From JAYSYM01 sp964543475 (GTDB lineage Bacteria; Bdellovibrionota; Bdellovibrionia; Bdellovibrionales; JAMPXM01), in assembly GCA_964543475.1 (NCBI GenBank), contig CAZIYJ010000002.1:186001-250000 (forward strand): 64,000 bases of DNA, in the 5' to 3' direction. Made by a program: the position numbers and the translations under genes. Positions 1 through 8,665 of this stretch are shown piece after piece. The notes beneath the pieces are model-generated. The model made no database searches and had not been told where the DNA came from. It saw only the letters and a list, made by a program, of their open reading frames with translations. Positions within the stretch are counted from its first letter, which is position 1. Every line of letters starts with the position of its first letter.

Positions 1-212
1 TCAGTGTCATACATTGACCATTCCGAGTGAAACGCTTTCTGCGCCGTATACATCGCTGACATATTGCTCTTAGCTTCTGATTGCTTCGCTTTAGCTTGGA
101 AGCGTTGGAAGTTTGGAACTGCGATCGCTGCGAGAACACCGATGATCGCTACAACGATCATCAATTCGATAAGAGAGAAACCCTTTTGGGATTTCAAAGT
201 ATTGTTGTTCAT
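1..212 (-). CDS. pilA: Type IV pilin (PilA-like), 3' part outside the window
   Basis: This is the N-terminal 70 codons of a type IV major-pilin-like protein; the gene runs off the left edge. The protein begins with a short basic leader (MNNNTLKSQKG) followed by FSLIELMIVVAIIGVLAAIA, the classic class III signal: prepilin peptidase would cut after the glycine and methylate Phe+1, and Glu+5 is present. The hydrophobic helix continues into VPNFQRFQAKAKQSEAKSNM, typical of the pilin alpha1 spine. The start is the ATG at 212, preceded by AAAGGGG. Such pilins build the pilus fibre; in Bdellovibrio the pilus is needed for prey entry (family knowledge). A minor pilin or pseudopilin cannot be excluded because the C-terminal half is not visible. 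Confidence 0.93.
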   Translation of the reverse strand, partial: MNNNTLKSQKGFSLIELMIVVAIIGVLAAIAVPNFQRFQAKAKQSEAKSNMSAMYTAQKAFHSEWSMYDT

Positions 213-635
213 AGACGTACCCCTTTACACAATATGTGTTTAATTCAATTTTTATTGGCACCATCAATCTTAGTGATACCAACTATCACGGTAAAGGTTC
301 AATTTGCCTGCCAAGAAAAACTGGACCGACTTGAAACAACTATCACACTGATACATTCGTAAGCTTTCACTTCGGTCGAGAGTGAAACACTTTTTTCGTT
401 TACGAATCGCTGAATGATTCATCATGAAACGTCTCGGCTAGGTCAAAATCGAACGTCAACAAGTTCGGCGCAAGCTAAGCCTGCAGCACTTGACAAGATT
501 TCGATCGAACACAGATTTGCGACAGTGTCTCAGGCTCAAAAGTGCCCAAGGACGTCACTCTTACGCAGGAAGCTAGCCTCAAAATGAGATGGCTGGCGAG
601 AGGTGTTAATGTAAAATGCCAAGTGAAGGCAGGCT
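213..635. other. Intergenic region between divergent pilA and clpS
   Basis: This 423-base gap has no convincing gene; frames crossing it are antisense to pilA or start poorly. It must hold divergent promoters. For pilA (minus strand) there is a weak sigma70-like pair, TTGAAC about 18 bases before TATCAC, near 297-274. For clpS a TTGACA lies at 490-495 but its -10 partner is poor. I found no convincing sigma54 GG-N10-GC promoter on the pilA side. Confidence 0.5.
280..346. promoter_or_regulatory. Repeated CAACTATCAC sites upstream of pilA
   Basis: The ten bases CAACTATCAC occur exactly at 280-289 and 337-346, 57 bases apart. The first copy is part of an inverted repeat, GTGATA-CCAAC-TATCAC (273-289), overlapping the likely pilA -10 region. 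Repeated half-sites 60-130 bases before a pilin start look like regulator binding sites. The regulator is unknown and the function is inferred. Confidence 0.4.
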
Positions 636-983
636 ATGAGCAGAAACTTACCGCACCTTGGTCCAGGAAAACGTGATGACGACTCTGGATCAGGAACACA
701 GACGATCACTCGACCGAAGGTGTCTACCCGCACACCTTCGATGTATCGAGTGCTTCTGCTCAACGACGATTTTACGCCAATGGATTTTGTTATTCATATT
801 CTTCAGAAATTTTTCCAGAAGGAGTATGATGAAGCTACGCAGATTATGCTGCAGGTTCACCACCAGGGTGCCGGAGTAGCCGGTACCTTCAGTTATGAGA
901 TAGCTGAAACCAAAGTGGCTCAGGTGAATCAGTATTCTAAGGAGCACAACCATCCGCTTAAGAGTACTTTGGAAAAGGCATAA
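636..983 (+). CDS. clpS: ClpS adaptor of the ClpAP protease
   Basis: ClpS binds N-degron substrates (proteins with bulky hydrophobic N-termini) and delivers them to ClpA in the cytoplasm. The 115-residue protein has the usual disordered N-terminal extension (about 35 residues) and then the ClpS core: YRVLLLNDDFTPMDFV, followed by the helix VIHILQKFF and the HHQGAGVAG segment, with the core ending near KSTLEKA. The NDDFTPMDFV segment forms the N-degron pocket. GAAGG precedes the ATG by about eight bases. clpA follows 72 bases downstream on the same strand, the normal adaptor-unfoldase pairing, so co-transcription is likely. Length and motifs are standard. Confidence 0.96.
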   Translation: MSRNLPHLGPGKRDDDSGSGTQTITRPKVSTRTPSMYRVLLLNDDFTPMDFVIHILQKFFQKEYDEATQIMLQVHHQGAGVAGTFSYEIAETKVAQVNQYSKEHNHPLKSTLEKA

Positions 984-1055
984 GAGCCAAAATGGATACA
1001 GGAAACAGTTAACCGTATCCTGGATTCAGAAGTCTAAACGAAAGGGGGAACCCAG

Positions 1056-3350
1056 ATGCTCTCGACGCAACTAGAAAGAATTCTCAATTTAGCCGCCCAA
1101 TACGCGAAAGAACATCGTCATGAATTTGTGAGCCTGGAGCATATCCTCCTTTCACTTACTAAAGACGCTGAAGTTATTGAAATTTTAAAAGCCTGCTCGG
1201 CCGATCTTCCTCGCTTAAATCGCGAGCTCGAAGGTTTTCTCGATCAGCACTGCCCGCGCGTTCGTTATCAAAAAGCTGAAGGCGACGAGGTTTTCTCAAA
1301 TGAAAGTGCTCCATCAACTGAAACTTGGAAGCCAGAGTTCACTCTAGCTTGTCACCGCTTACTTCAACGAGCCGTGATTCAAGTTCAAAGTTCAGGCCGA
1401 GATGTTGTGAGCACAGGTCACGTGTTGGTCGCGCTCTACAACGAAAAAGATTCTCACGCGGTGTTCTTCTTAGAGAGCCAAGGCATTAATCAATTCGACA
1501 TTATCAATTTCATCTCACACGGAATTGCGAAAATCGAAAGTGATGATGAGCCAGATAATAATGTCGAAATCGATGGACTCCCAAAAGATGGCTCAAAGCA
1601 GGCAAAAGAATCTCCTCTTAAAGCTTTCTGCCAAAACCTAAACGAACGCGCTCGTAATAATAAAATCGATCCTTTGATCGGTCGCGATGACGTAATTGAA
1701 CGCGCGATTCAGGTGCTATGCCGACGCACAAAAAACAATCCCCTACTCATTGGCGAGCCAGGTGTAGGTAAGACTGCAATTGCAGATGGCCTAGCTTTAA
1801 AGATTGTAGCCAACGAAGTTCCCGAAATTTTGCGAGACGCAACCATCTACTCCCTCGACATGGGTGCGTTGCTTGCCGGAACAAAGTTTCGCGGAGATTT
1901 TGAAGAACGCTTAAAAGCTGTCGTTAAAGCTTTAGAAGCTGAGAAGCACGCAGTCTTGTTCATCGATGAGATTCATACTCTTGTTGGCGCGGGTGCCACA
2001 AGCGGCGGATCACTTGATGCTTCAAACTTACTTAAGCCAGCACTCGCAAATGGTTCGTTAAGCTGTATTGGCTCAACGACTTACAAAGAATATAAACAAC
2101 ACTTCGAAAAAGATCGTGCTCTTGCTCGTCGATTCCAAAAAATCGATGTTAAAGAACCTTCCGTCGAAGAAACGATTGAAATTCTTGAGGGCTTAAAGTC
2201 ACGCTACGAAGAACATCATAACGTAAAGTTCACTGCTGGCGCGATTAAAGCTGCCGCTGAATTGTCAGCTCGCTATATTCAACATCGCCATCTTCCAGAT
2301 AAAGCGATCGACGTGCTCGACGAAGCCGGTGCTAAAATTCGGATTGCTGCTCGCAACAACGAAACCAAAACAATTAAAGTTGGTGATGTTGAAAAGGTAG
2401 TTGCTGCGATTGCTCAAGTGCCGATGGCTTCGGTCTCTGTGAATGACAAATCGCAACTCAAGAGTCTCGAAGCTGATTTGAAGGCTGTTGTCTTCGGTCA
2501 AGATAAGGCGATTGAAGCTGTTGCCACTGCGATTAAAATGTCGCGAACTGGTTTAGGTCGCGACAATAAACCAATTGGTTCGTACTTATTTGCTGGCCCA
2601 ACCGGTGTTGGTAAAACCGAAGTTTGTAAACAGCTTGCGAATGTTTTAGGTAATCAGTTCATTCGCTTCGATATGTCTGAGTACATGGAAAAACATGCGG
2701 TTTCTCGCTTAGTCGGCGCACCTCCGGGGTACGTCGGTTATGAAGAAGGCGGATTACTGACTGACGCTGTGACGAAAAATCCCTACGCAGTTTTGCTCCT
2801 CGACGAAATCGAGAAGGCTCACCCAGACATCTACAATGTGTTGTTGCAGGTAATGGACAATGGCTCGTTGACTGATGCGCAAGGCAAAGCTGCTGATTTT
2901 AGAAATATCATTTTGATTATGACCACGAACGCGGGTGCTGCTGATGCGGCCAAAGGTTCAATGGGAATCATCAGAGACAACGGCCAAGGTAAGTCGATGG
3001 ATGCAATTAAGCGCACCTTCACTCCAGAATTCATCAACCGACTCGATTCGATTGTTCACTTCGACGCATTGCCAGAACCGGTCGTGCTCAAAGTTGTTGG
3101 CAAGTTCTTAAACGAACTCGTGAATCAGTTGAGCAAAAAGAAAATTGAAATCGAAGTGGCTGATGATGTTGAGAAGTGGCTGCTTGCAAAAGGGTTCGAC
3201 CCAGTTTACGGCGCTCGCCCGCTTGCCCGCACGATTGATGAGCACATCAAGAAGCCTCTGGCAGACGAAATCTTATTTGGTCGCTTAGAAAAGGGCGGCA
3301 AAGTTAAGGTCGTTCTGAAGAACGATAAGCCTGAATTCGAATTTGCCTAA
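1056..3350 (+). CDS. clpA: ClpA, ATP-dependent Clp protease unfoldase subunit
   Basis: ClpA is the hexameric AAA+ unfoldase that feeds substrates to ClpP. At 764 residues it has normal length. The N-domain (about 1-150) contains the two Clp repeats (FVSLEHILLSL; VSTGHVLVALY). AAA-1 has Walker A GEPGVGKT (from residue 233) and Walker B VLFIDEIHTL; AAA-2 has Walker A GPTGVGKT (from about 514) and Walker B LLLDEIEKAHPD, then the C-terminal D2-small domain (YGARPLARTI). There is no long ClpB-type middle coiled coil, which favours ClpA over ClpB. The usual ClpP-docking IGL tripeptide region reads SMGIIRDN, so the loop is altered. A strong AAAGGGGG precedes the ATG. clpP is not in the window. Confidence 0.95.
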   Translation: MLSTQLERILNLAAQYAKEHRHEFVSLEHILLSLTKDAEVIEILKACSADLPRLNRELEGFLDQHCPRVRYQKAEGDEVFSNESAPSTETWKPEFTLACHRLLQRAVIQVQSSGRDVVSTGHVLVALYNEKDSHAVFFLESQGINQFDIINFISHGIAKIESDDEPDNNVEIDGLPKDGSKQAKESPLKAFCQNLNERARNNKIDPLIGRDDVIERAIQVLCRRTKNNPLLIGEPGVGKTAIADGLALKIVANEVPEILRDATIYSLDMGALLAGTKFRGDFEERLKAVVKALEAEKHAVLFIDEIHTLVGAGATSGGSLDASNLLKPALANGSLSCIGSTTYKEYKQHFEKDRALARRFQKIDVKEPSVEETIEILEGLKSRYEEHHNVKFTAGAIKAAAELSARYIQHRHLPDKAIDVLDEAGAKIRIAARNNETKTIKVGDVEKVVAAIAQVPMASVSVNDKSQLKSLEADLKAVVFGQDKAIEAVATAIKMSRTGLGRDNKPIGSYLFAGPTGVGKTEVCKQLANVLGNQFIRFDMSEYMEKHAVSRLVGAPPGYVGYEEGGLLTDAVTKNPYAVLLLDEIEKAHPDIYNVLLQVMDNGSLTDAQGKAADFRNIILIMTTNAGAADAAKGSMGIIRDNGQGKSMDAIKRTFTPEFINRLDSIVHFDALPEPVVLKVVGKFLNELVNQLSKKKIEIEVADDVEKWLLAKGFDPVYGARPLARTIDEHIKKPLADEILFGRLEKGGKVKVVLKNDKPEFEFA

Positions 3351-3413
3351 TGGTACCTTCTTGACTTATTTCGGATAAGATACAAATTAGAGTGACATCA
3401 AGGAGTTGAATAG

Positions 3414-4292
3414 ATGGCTATGTTTAAACGAATTTTTCTCTTCGCCTTAGTAAACATCCTGGTACTTGCGACAGTACAAATCGTTTACGCGATCGCAGTT
3501 TCGGCTGGTCTCATTCCGCCGTTTAACTCAGGCATGGCTGGGCTTGCTGCATTCTCATTAATCTGGGGTATGGGCGGCGCATTTGTTTCTCTGCTGCTGT
3601 CTCGCCAAATGGCGAAGTGGATGATGAAAGTAAAAATCATCGATCCAATGACTCAAGATCATGAGCTACGAAAACTTGTCGGCACAGTCCATGACCTCGC
3701 TCGCAGAGCCGGTCTTCCGAAAATGCCTGAAGTTGGAATTTATGAAAGCCCTGAAGTAAACGCATTTGCAACGGGCCCAAGCAAATCACGTTCGCTCGTT
3801 GCAGTTTCTAGCGGACTCCTTCAGCGCATGGACAAAGAATCAGTCGAAGGTGTTCTCGGTCACGAAGTTGCCCACATCGCAAACGGCGACATGGTCACAA
3901 TGACTTTGGTGCAAGGAGTAGTGAACGCGTTTGTGATCTTCTTCTCTCGAATCATTGCAACTGTGATTGGTCAAAACGTTGATCGCGATAAGCGTTTCAT
4001 GGTGGAGTTTGTGTCGATCATCGTACTTCAGATCGTGTTTGGTATGCTCGGTGCTGTCGTTGTGAATTACTTCTCTCGTGCACGCGAATTCCGTGCTGAC
4101 GCTGGCGGAGCTCACTTGGCAGGTCGCGATCGAATGATTCGTGCGCTTCAATCTCTGGGCGCCGTAGCGGTTCCAGTCGAAGACCACAAAGGTTTTGCGA
4201 CATTGAAGATCAACGACCGAAAGGGTTGGGCGCAAATATTTAGCACACACCCTACCCTCGAAGAACGGATTGCTCGTTTGCAACGAGCCTAA
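3414..4292 (+). CDS. htpX: HtpX-type membrane zinc metalloprotease (M48)
   Basis: HtpX is an inner-membrane protease that degrades damaged membrane proteins under envelope stress. The 292-residue protein has two N-terminal membrane segments (about 7-30 and 37-60), the zinc motif HEVAH at 150-154 with Glu151 catalytic, two further hydrophobic segments (about 160-210), and the third ligand Glu225 in RAREFRADAGG. It ends with the family signature FSTHPTLEERIARLQ. AAGGAG lies upstream of the ATG. Its stop overlaps the stop of convergent dinB by four bases. Length and motif order are standard. Confidence 0.95.
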   Translation: MAMFKRIFLFALVNILVLATVQIVYAIAVSAGLIPPFNSGMAGLAAFSLIWGMGGAFVSLLLSRQMAKWMMKVKIIDPMTQDHELRKLVGTVHDLARRAGLPKMPEVGIYESPEVNAFATGPSKSRSLVAVSSGLLQRMDKESVEGVLGHEVAHIANGDMVTMTLVQGVVNAFVIFFSRIIATVIGQNVDRDKRFMVEFVSIIVLQIVFGMLGAVVVNYFSRAREFRADAGGAHLAGRDRMIRALQSLGAVAVPVEDHKGFATLKINDRKGWAQIFSTHPTLEERIARLQRA

Positions 4293-5350
4293 AGCAAGTT
4301 GAGTTGGGCTCGGGACTTCGGTTTCGAGCTCGTGCTCCCAAAACGCCCACCGATTCCGATCAGGCGCACAGGCCTTCCGCCTCTTTCAAAAGCTTCTGTA
4401 AGTAATTCTTCGAAAACTTGAATTTTAGGTAAACCCTTAGTGGCTTTCTCATGCGTAGTCGTTTCGAAGTCGTGAAACTTGAGTTTTACAAACGCACCTC
4501 GAACCTGAGCACCAAGCTCCCGCTTATAGATTCGCTCTAGCCAGTCATTGTAAAGCTCAGGAAGTTCCGCGAGACAGGCTTTCAAATCGCTTAAGTCGTG
4601 CGAGAAAGTGTTCTCGACACTCAGCGATTTTCGTTCGCTCGATGTCTCAACCCTGCGATTACAAATTCCTCGGGCATTATCATAGAGAGTAACGGCCCAA
4701 GAACCAAAGTGCTGCGTGAGTTCTGCGATGCTTCGCTTTTGAAGGTCACCGCACGTTTTAAAACCGAGGGAGTGCATCTTTTCGGCAGTCACTTTCCCTA
4801 CTCCGAATAGTTTCTCTACCGGCAGATCTTTAACAAAAGCGTCGATCTCAGACGGCTTGATCACTTTTTGCCCGTTGGGTTTATTCCATTCACAAGCAAC
4901 TTTGGCTAAAAACTTATTCGGCGCAATTCCAGCCGAAGCGGTCAATCCCGTCTCTTCAAAAATCAATCGGCGAATTTCTTGCGCAATCAAAGTTGCAGAA
5001 TTACCAAAGTCCGTGCAGTCCGTGACATCTAAATAGGCTTCGTCGAGGGAGAGCGGCTCGATTTTATCGGTGAATCGTTCCATGATAGCTCGCACTTGGC
5101 GAGAGGCTTTTCGATACTTCTCAAAATTATGCGGAATAATAATGAGCTGCGGGCAAAGTCGAATGGCGCGCGAAGAGGGAATTGCAGACTTCACACCAAA
5201 TTTACGTGCTTCGTAACTCGCGGTTGTAATCACGCCGCGACCTTCGGGTCGGCCTCCCACGGCAACTGGCTTTCCCACTAGGTCAGGTCGGTCGAGAAGC
5301 TCGACCGCCGCGTAGAAACAATCCATGTCGATGTGAATAATCTTTCGCAC
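4289..5350 (-). CDS. dinB: DNA polymerase IV (Y-family translesion polymerase)
   Basis: This error-prone polymerase copies across damaged DNA. The 353-residue protein starts MRKIIHIDMDCFYAAVEL, giving the first metal aspartates (Asp8 and Asp10), and carries the second acidic motif in PLSLDEAYLDVTD around residues 100-110. A thumb helix-hairpin-helix segment (VEKLFGVGKVTAEKMHSLG) and the little-finger domain follow. The C-terminus ends in a basic tail and I see no clear QLxLF clamp-binding motif, though the last residues AQLNLL resemble one. It is convergent with htpX (four-base overlap). Its 5' end lies only 69 bases from the preferred start of the divergent EamA gene. No SOS box was recognised. 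Confidence 0.95.
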   Translation of the reverse strand: MRKIIHIDMDCFYAAVELLDRPDLVGKPVAVGGRPEGRGVITTASYEARKFGVKSAIPSSRAIRLCPQLIIIPHNFEKYRKASRQVRAIMERFTDKIEPLSLDEAYLDVTDCTDFGNSATLIAQEIRRLIFEETGLTASAGIAPNKFLAKVACEWNKPNGQKVIKPSEIDAFVKDLPVEKLFGVGKVTAEKMHSLGFKTCGDLQKRSIAELTQHFGSWAVTLYDNARGICNRRVETSSERKSLSVENTFSHDLSDLKACLAELPELYNDWLERIYKRELGAQVRGAFVKLKFHDFETTTHEKATKGLPKIQVFEELLTEAFERGGRPVRLIGIGGRFGSTSSKPKSRAQLNLL

Positions 5351-5419
5351 TCAACCAACCTACTCTCTCGCGTAACAGTTTACAAAGCCTCAGTGACACG
5401 ATTTACTGTTGGCAACAAC

Positions 5420-6340
5420 ATGATTCACCTACCTAAACTTTCAGATCGAACTATTGGAATTTCAGCGGCAGCCTTCACGGGGCTTTGCTGGGCAACGCTC
5501 GCTGTGATGCTGAAAGTGATGCTCGATTTCTCAGACACCTTCACGATTGCTTGGTTTAGACTTTCTTTCGCTTTTTTAATTTTGTTTTTGTGGATGGCTT
5601 GGAAATCACCGACTCAGCTTAAAATTCTCGCTCATCCGCCTCTGTTGGGCTTAGTCTGCGGACTAGGACTTGCCGGAAACTATATCGGCTACATGATCGG
5701 ACTTTCACTCACCGGCGCAAGCAACGCTCAAATATTTATTCAAATCGCCCCAATTAGCTTAATACTAATTGGAGTTTTCTATTTTAAAGAATACCCGACC
5801 AAATCACAGCTTGCCGGCTTTATTATTGCTGGAGCGGGTTTTGCGCTCTTCTATCGAGATCAGCTCGACTCCGCCACCCGTGGCGCTGAAAATTATAACG
5901 TCGGAAATATGTGGATTTTGTTTGCGGCCATCAGCTGGACGATTTTTGCTGCCTTTCAGAAGGTTCTGTTAAAAAAGTTTCCTGCTAATCAGCTTAATTT
6001 ACTTAATTACGCTCTCGGGACTTTGGTTCTTTTTCCGTTTTGTAACTTAGCAGTTTTTCCGCAGTTAGACTTTTGGCAGTGGAGCATGATGTGTATTGCA
6101 GGGCTTAACACTGTCGCTGCCTACGGTTCGCTTGCCATCGCATTTAAAAAGATTCCTGCAAGTGAAGTGTCAATTATTGTGACGATGAACCCATTAATTA
6201 CTTTGCTACTTATGTTCATACTCGACCAAATGGCAGTGACTTGGGTTGAGAACGAACCTCTTCATTTGCTTGGTGCGGCAGCAGCAATTGTGGTCGTAGT
6301 CGGAGTCATTTTAGCTGTCCGCAAACCCAAACTCAGCTAG
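5420..6340 (+). CDS. EamA/DMT-family membrane transporter
   Basis: This is a drug/metabolite-transporter superfamily protein, probably exporting small metabolites through the inner membrane; the substrate cannot be told. From the ATG at 5420 it has 306 residues with about ten hydrophobic helices arranged as two EamA repeats (roughly 12-145 and 165-300). Typical features are AAFTGLCWATLAVMLK at the start, FTIAWFRLSFAFLILF in repeat one and ASEVSIIVTMNPLITLLL in repeat two. An upstream in-frame GTG at 5333 would add 29 polar residues lying inside the divergent dinB start, so the ATG is preferred although it lacks a clear Shine-Dalgarno. slt follows nine bases downstream. Confidence 0.85.
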   Translation: MIHLPKLSDRTIGISAAAFTGLCWATLAVMLKVMLDFSDTFTIAWFRLSFAFLILFLWMAWKSPTQLKILAHPPLLGLVCGLGLAGNYIGYMIGLSLTGASNAQIFIQIAPISLILIGVFYFKEYPTKSQLAGFIIAGAGFALFYRDQLDSATRGAENYNVGNMWILFAAISWTIFAAFQKVLLKKFPANQLNLLNYALGTLVLFPFCNLAVFPQLDFWQWSMMCIAGLNTVAAYGSLAIAFKKIPASEVSIIVTMNPLITLLLMFILDQMAVTWVENEPLHLLGAAAAIVVVVGVILAVRKPKLS

Positions 6341-6349
6341 TATTTAGAA

Positions 6350-8542
6350 ATGCATTTGGCTCTCGCGTCTCTACTTCTAATCGTTACATTTTTTTCTGCC
6401 TGTTCGACGATTTCAAAAAATCAGAGCGCGCATATTTTAAAGCTACTTCCCCCGCCAATTGATCTCGATGCACACCAAACACCGGAGCAAGCAGAGACAA
6501 CCTTGGTTCCGCTTCTCTCTCCAGATCAAGATCAATCTTTGAAGTGGTGGGCGCGCTACCAGCTGGGCCGAGTATGGGCAAAATCAGACCCGAGCAAATC
6601 TTGTAATTTCTTTTCTCAAGTAAGTAACGAGCCCGGCTCACCGCTTGCTCACCTTGCACTTTTGAGAAGCCTCGAAGTTTGTCCTGCAACTTTTAAAATC
6701 GACACAGTTCAAAGCTTTGAGCAGATCAAAGAACCTTGGCTACAAGCAGAGGCCGCAGCCGCTGGTCATAAGAGAGCAGTAGCTACGAAAAATGAAAGCG
6801 AAGAACTCTACTTCGCCCCGCATTTACTGCGACAAGCAAAACTTCAGTCGCAGAAAGTGGCGCTCTTAAAGAGAGCGATCGAACTCTCAAAGAAACTTAA
6901 TCAGAACGAGAAAGCCGCTGAACTTGAATCCCAACTTTTTGCTGCGGCACCTCGGCTGCAGCCGATCATTAAAGAAGAAGATCATGCAAAGGTCGCTGCC
7001 GATTTTAGAACTAATCGTGAATTCTCAAAAGCGCGAGAATTCTACTCAAAACTAATTGCTAGCCCTAAATCGACAGACCTTGAAAAGTACAGGGCGCTCG
7101 ATGGCATTCGACTCTCGTATAAGCTCGAAGATCGAACGGCAGAATACTTACGAGCAACTTCAAACATGGCGAAGTTTGCCGAGTTTAGATTTAAAAAGAA
7201 GGCGACTCGTCGCGATTGGATCGGAAAATATCACGATGCTCAAATCTTGCTTGCGCGCACTGTCTGGACAAAGAGATCAGCGACTCAGGCAAGAAAGATT
7301 ATTTTACAAACTCAAAAAGCATTAGCTGATTATCCTCAGACCGAAACTTTGTGGTTGCTCGCAAGAATTGCAGAGGAGTCAGGAAATTTCGATGAAGCTG
7401 TAGCTCTTCTTGAGAAAATTGATCTCAGTCAGTCACGCGACACTGAATTCAAGCAGCGGGTACTTTGGTATAAAGCGTGGAATATGCGGCGCGGTCCCCG
7501 GTGGGAACAAGCAGTTCAGGACATGCGCACCATTCTCTCTGACCCTTCGAACAGCCCGTTTGTTTCAGCACGCACACGCTACTGGCTTGCAAGAACACTT
7601 AACGATCACGATTTAAAAGCAGACGCAAAAAAAGAGTTCGAGGAAGTCGTTGTGCAAGATCCACTCGGCTACTACGGAATTTTAGCGGCACGCGACCTTG
7701 AACTTCCGTTCCATGCTCTCCCCCTCTCTGATGCCGCCGATGAATCACAGTTTTTAGGAAACGAAGCCTTCACAAATTCGAATGACGGCGTTTACTTTGA
7801 ATGGCTCGTTGCGACTGGCGAGCACGAAGTTGCCCAAGAGTTTTTAGATTTTCTTTTTAGTGCCTACCAATCTGAAGGTCGTCTCAAAAAGAAAACTCTC
7901 GTCGATTTCTTGCGGATGTACCCAAGAGTTGGCGGATACAAGGCGCTCTTTTGGCGGATCAATGAGCTCACTCCCGAAGTCAGAAATGATCTCGTTAAAA
8001 ATCATTCAAGCCTTTTATTCCCGATGCCGTTTAAAAAAGATGTTGAAGATGCCGCAATCGAATTTTCTGTCGAGCCCGAATTCGTTTACTCAATTATGCG
8101 ACAAGAGTCAGCGTTCGATCCTCATGCACGCTCTCATGCTGATGCGTTTGGTTTATTACAACTGATTCCTAAGGCGGCAAGGTATGCTCAAAAACGTGCT
8201 CCGAAAGTTAAGTTCGATCATCCTGAAGATCTTTATCAGCCTGAAGTGAATATTCCACTCGGCGCAGCCTTCATCGCAGACACGATGAAACGCTACAACG
8301 GACAACTGATTCTTACGGCTGCGGCCTACAACGCTTCAGAAGAAGCGATTAAAGGTTGGCTAAAAACACGATACAGAAATGATCCAACAGAATTCATCGA
8401 AGACATTCCTTACGAAGAAACTCGCACTTACGTAAAGCTCGTATTGCGTAACTATCTCTTCTACAAACGTCTCAATCTGAGAGAGCCTGCGATGAGCTTT
8501 CCAGAACGCTGTCTACAGGGTTTGCAGGCTGCCAACCCTTGA
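6350..8542 (+). CDS. slt: Soluble lytic murein transglycosylase-like lipoprotein
   Basis: The enzyme cleaves peptidoglycan between MurNAc and GlcNAc with 1,6-anhydro product formation, in the periplasm. The 730-residue protein has a lipoprotein signal (MHLALASLLLIVTFFSAC, acylated Cys at 18), a long alpha-helical superhelix of TPR-like repeats (about 40-540), and a C-terminal SLT domain. The catalytic glutamate is Glu586 in SIMRQESAFDPHARS, followed by AFGLLQLIPKAA and AAAYNAS. This is the Slt70 layout. Lipid anchoring, in contrast to soluble Slt70, suggests a membrane-tethered form. It lies nine bases after the EamA gene, so shared transcription is likely. Predatory bacteria use such enzymes for self and prey wall remodelling, but nothing here shows which. 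Confidence 0.9.
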   Translation: MHLALASLLLIVTFFSACSTISKNQSAHILKLLPPPIDLDAHQTPEQAETTLVPLLSPDQDQSLKWWARYQLGRVWAKSDPSKSCNFFSQVSNEPGSPLAHLALLRSLEVCPATFKIDTVQSFEQIKEPWLQAEAAAAGHKRAVATKNESEELYFAPHLLRQAKLQSQKVALLKRAIELSKKLNQNEKAAELESQLFAAAPRLQPIIKEEDHAKVAADFRTNREFSKAREFYSKLIASPKSTDLEKYRALDGIRLSYKLEDRTAEYLRATSNMAKFAEFRFKKKATRRDWIGKYHDAQILLARTVWTKRSATQARKIILQTQKALADYPQTETLWLLARIAEESGNFDEAVALLEKIDLSQSRDTEFKQRVLWYKAWNMRRGPRWEQAVQDMRTILSDPSNSPFVSARTRYWLARTLNDHDLKADAKKEFEEVVVQDPLGYYGILAARDLELPFHALPLSDAADESQFLGNEAFTNSNDGVYFEWLVATGEHEVAQEFLDFLFSAYQSEGRLKKKTLVDFLRMYPRVGGYKALFWRINELTPEVRNDLVKNHSSLLFPMPFKKDVEDAAIEFSVEPEFVYSIMRQESAFDPHARSHADAFGLLQLIPKAARYAQKRAPKVKFDHPEDLYQPEVNIPLGAAFIADTMKRYNGQLILTAAAYNASEEAIKGWLKTRYRNDPTEFIEDIPYEETRTYVKLVLRNYLFYKRLNLREPAMSFPERCLQGLQAANP

Positions 8543-8665
8543 TCAGTTGCCCCCTCTTTTCTCAGAATAAGACTTAGTCATTTCATAGAGTTAACCCCCC
8601 GATCTCGATACGCTACACGGCACCTAGATTGCTCTTATCTAAGCTTGAGGTCGTTAGGGGGTTAC

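Noticed and set aside
297..340. Possible sigma54 promoter for pilA (TTGGCA near 310 on the minus strand)
   Set aside because: TTGGCAGGCAAATTGA lacks GC ten bases after GG, so the sigma54 spacing fails.
81..362. Plus-strand 93-codon frame over the pilin start
   Set aside because: It lies opposite the clear type IV pilin N-terminus and its translation has no motif; it also covers the regulatory repeats. Antisense shadow.
3840..4283. 147-codon minus-strand frame opposite htpX
   Set aside because: It mirrors the htpX catalytic region in another frame; htpX shows intact HEVAH and third ligand, so the opposite frame is a shadow.
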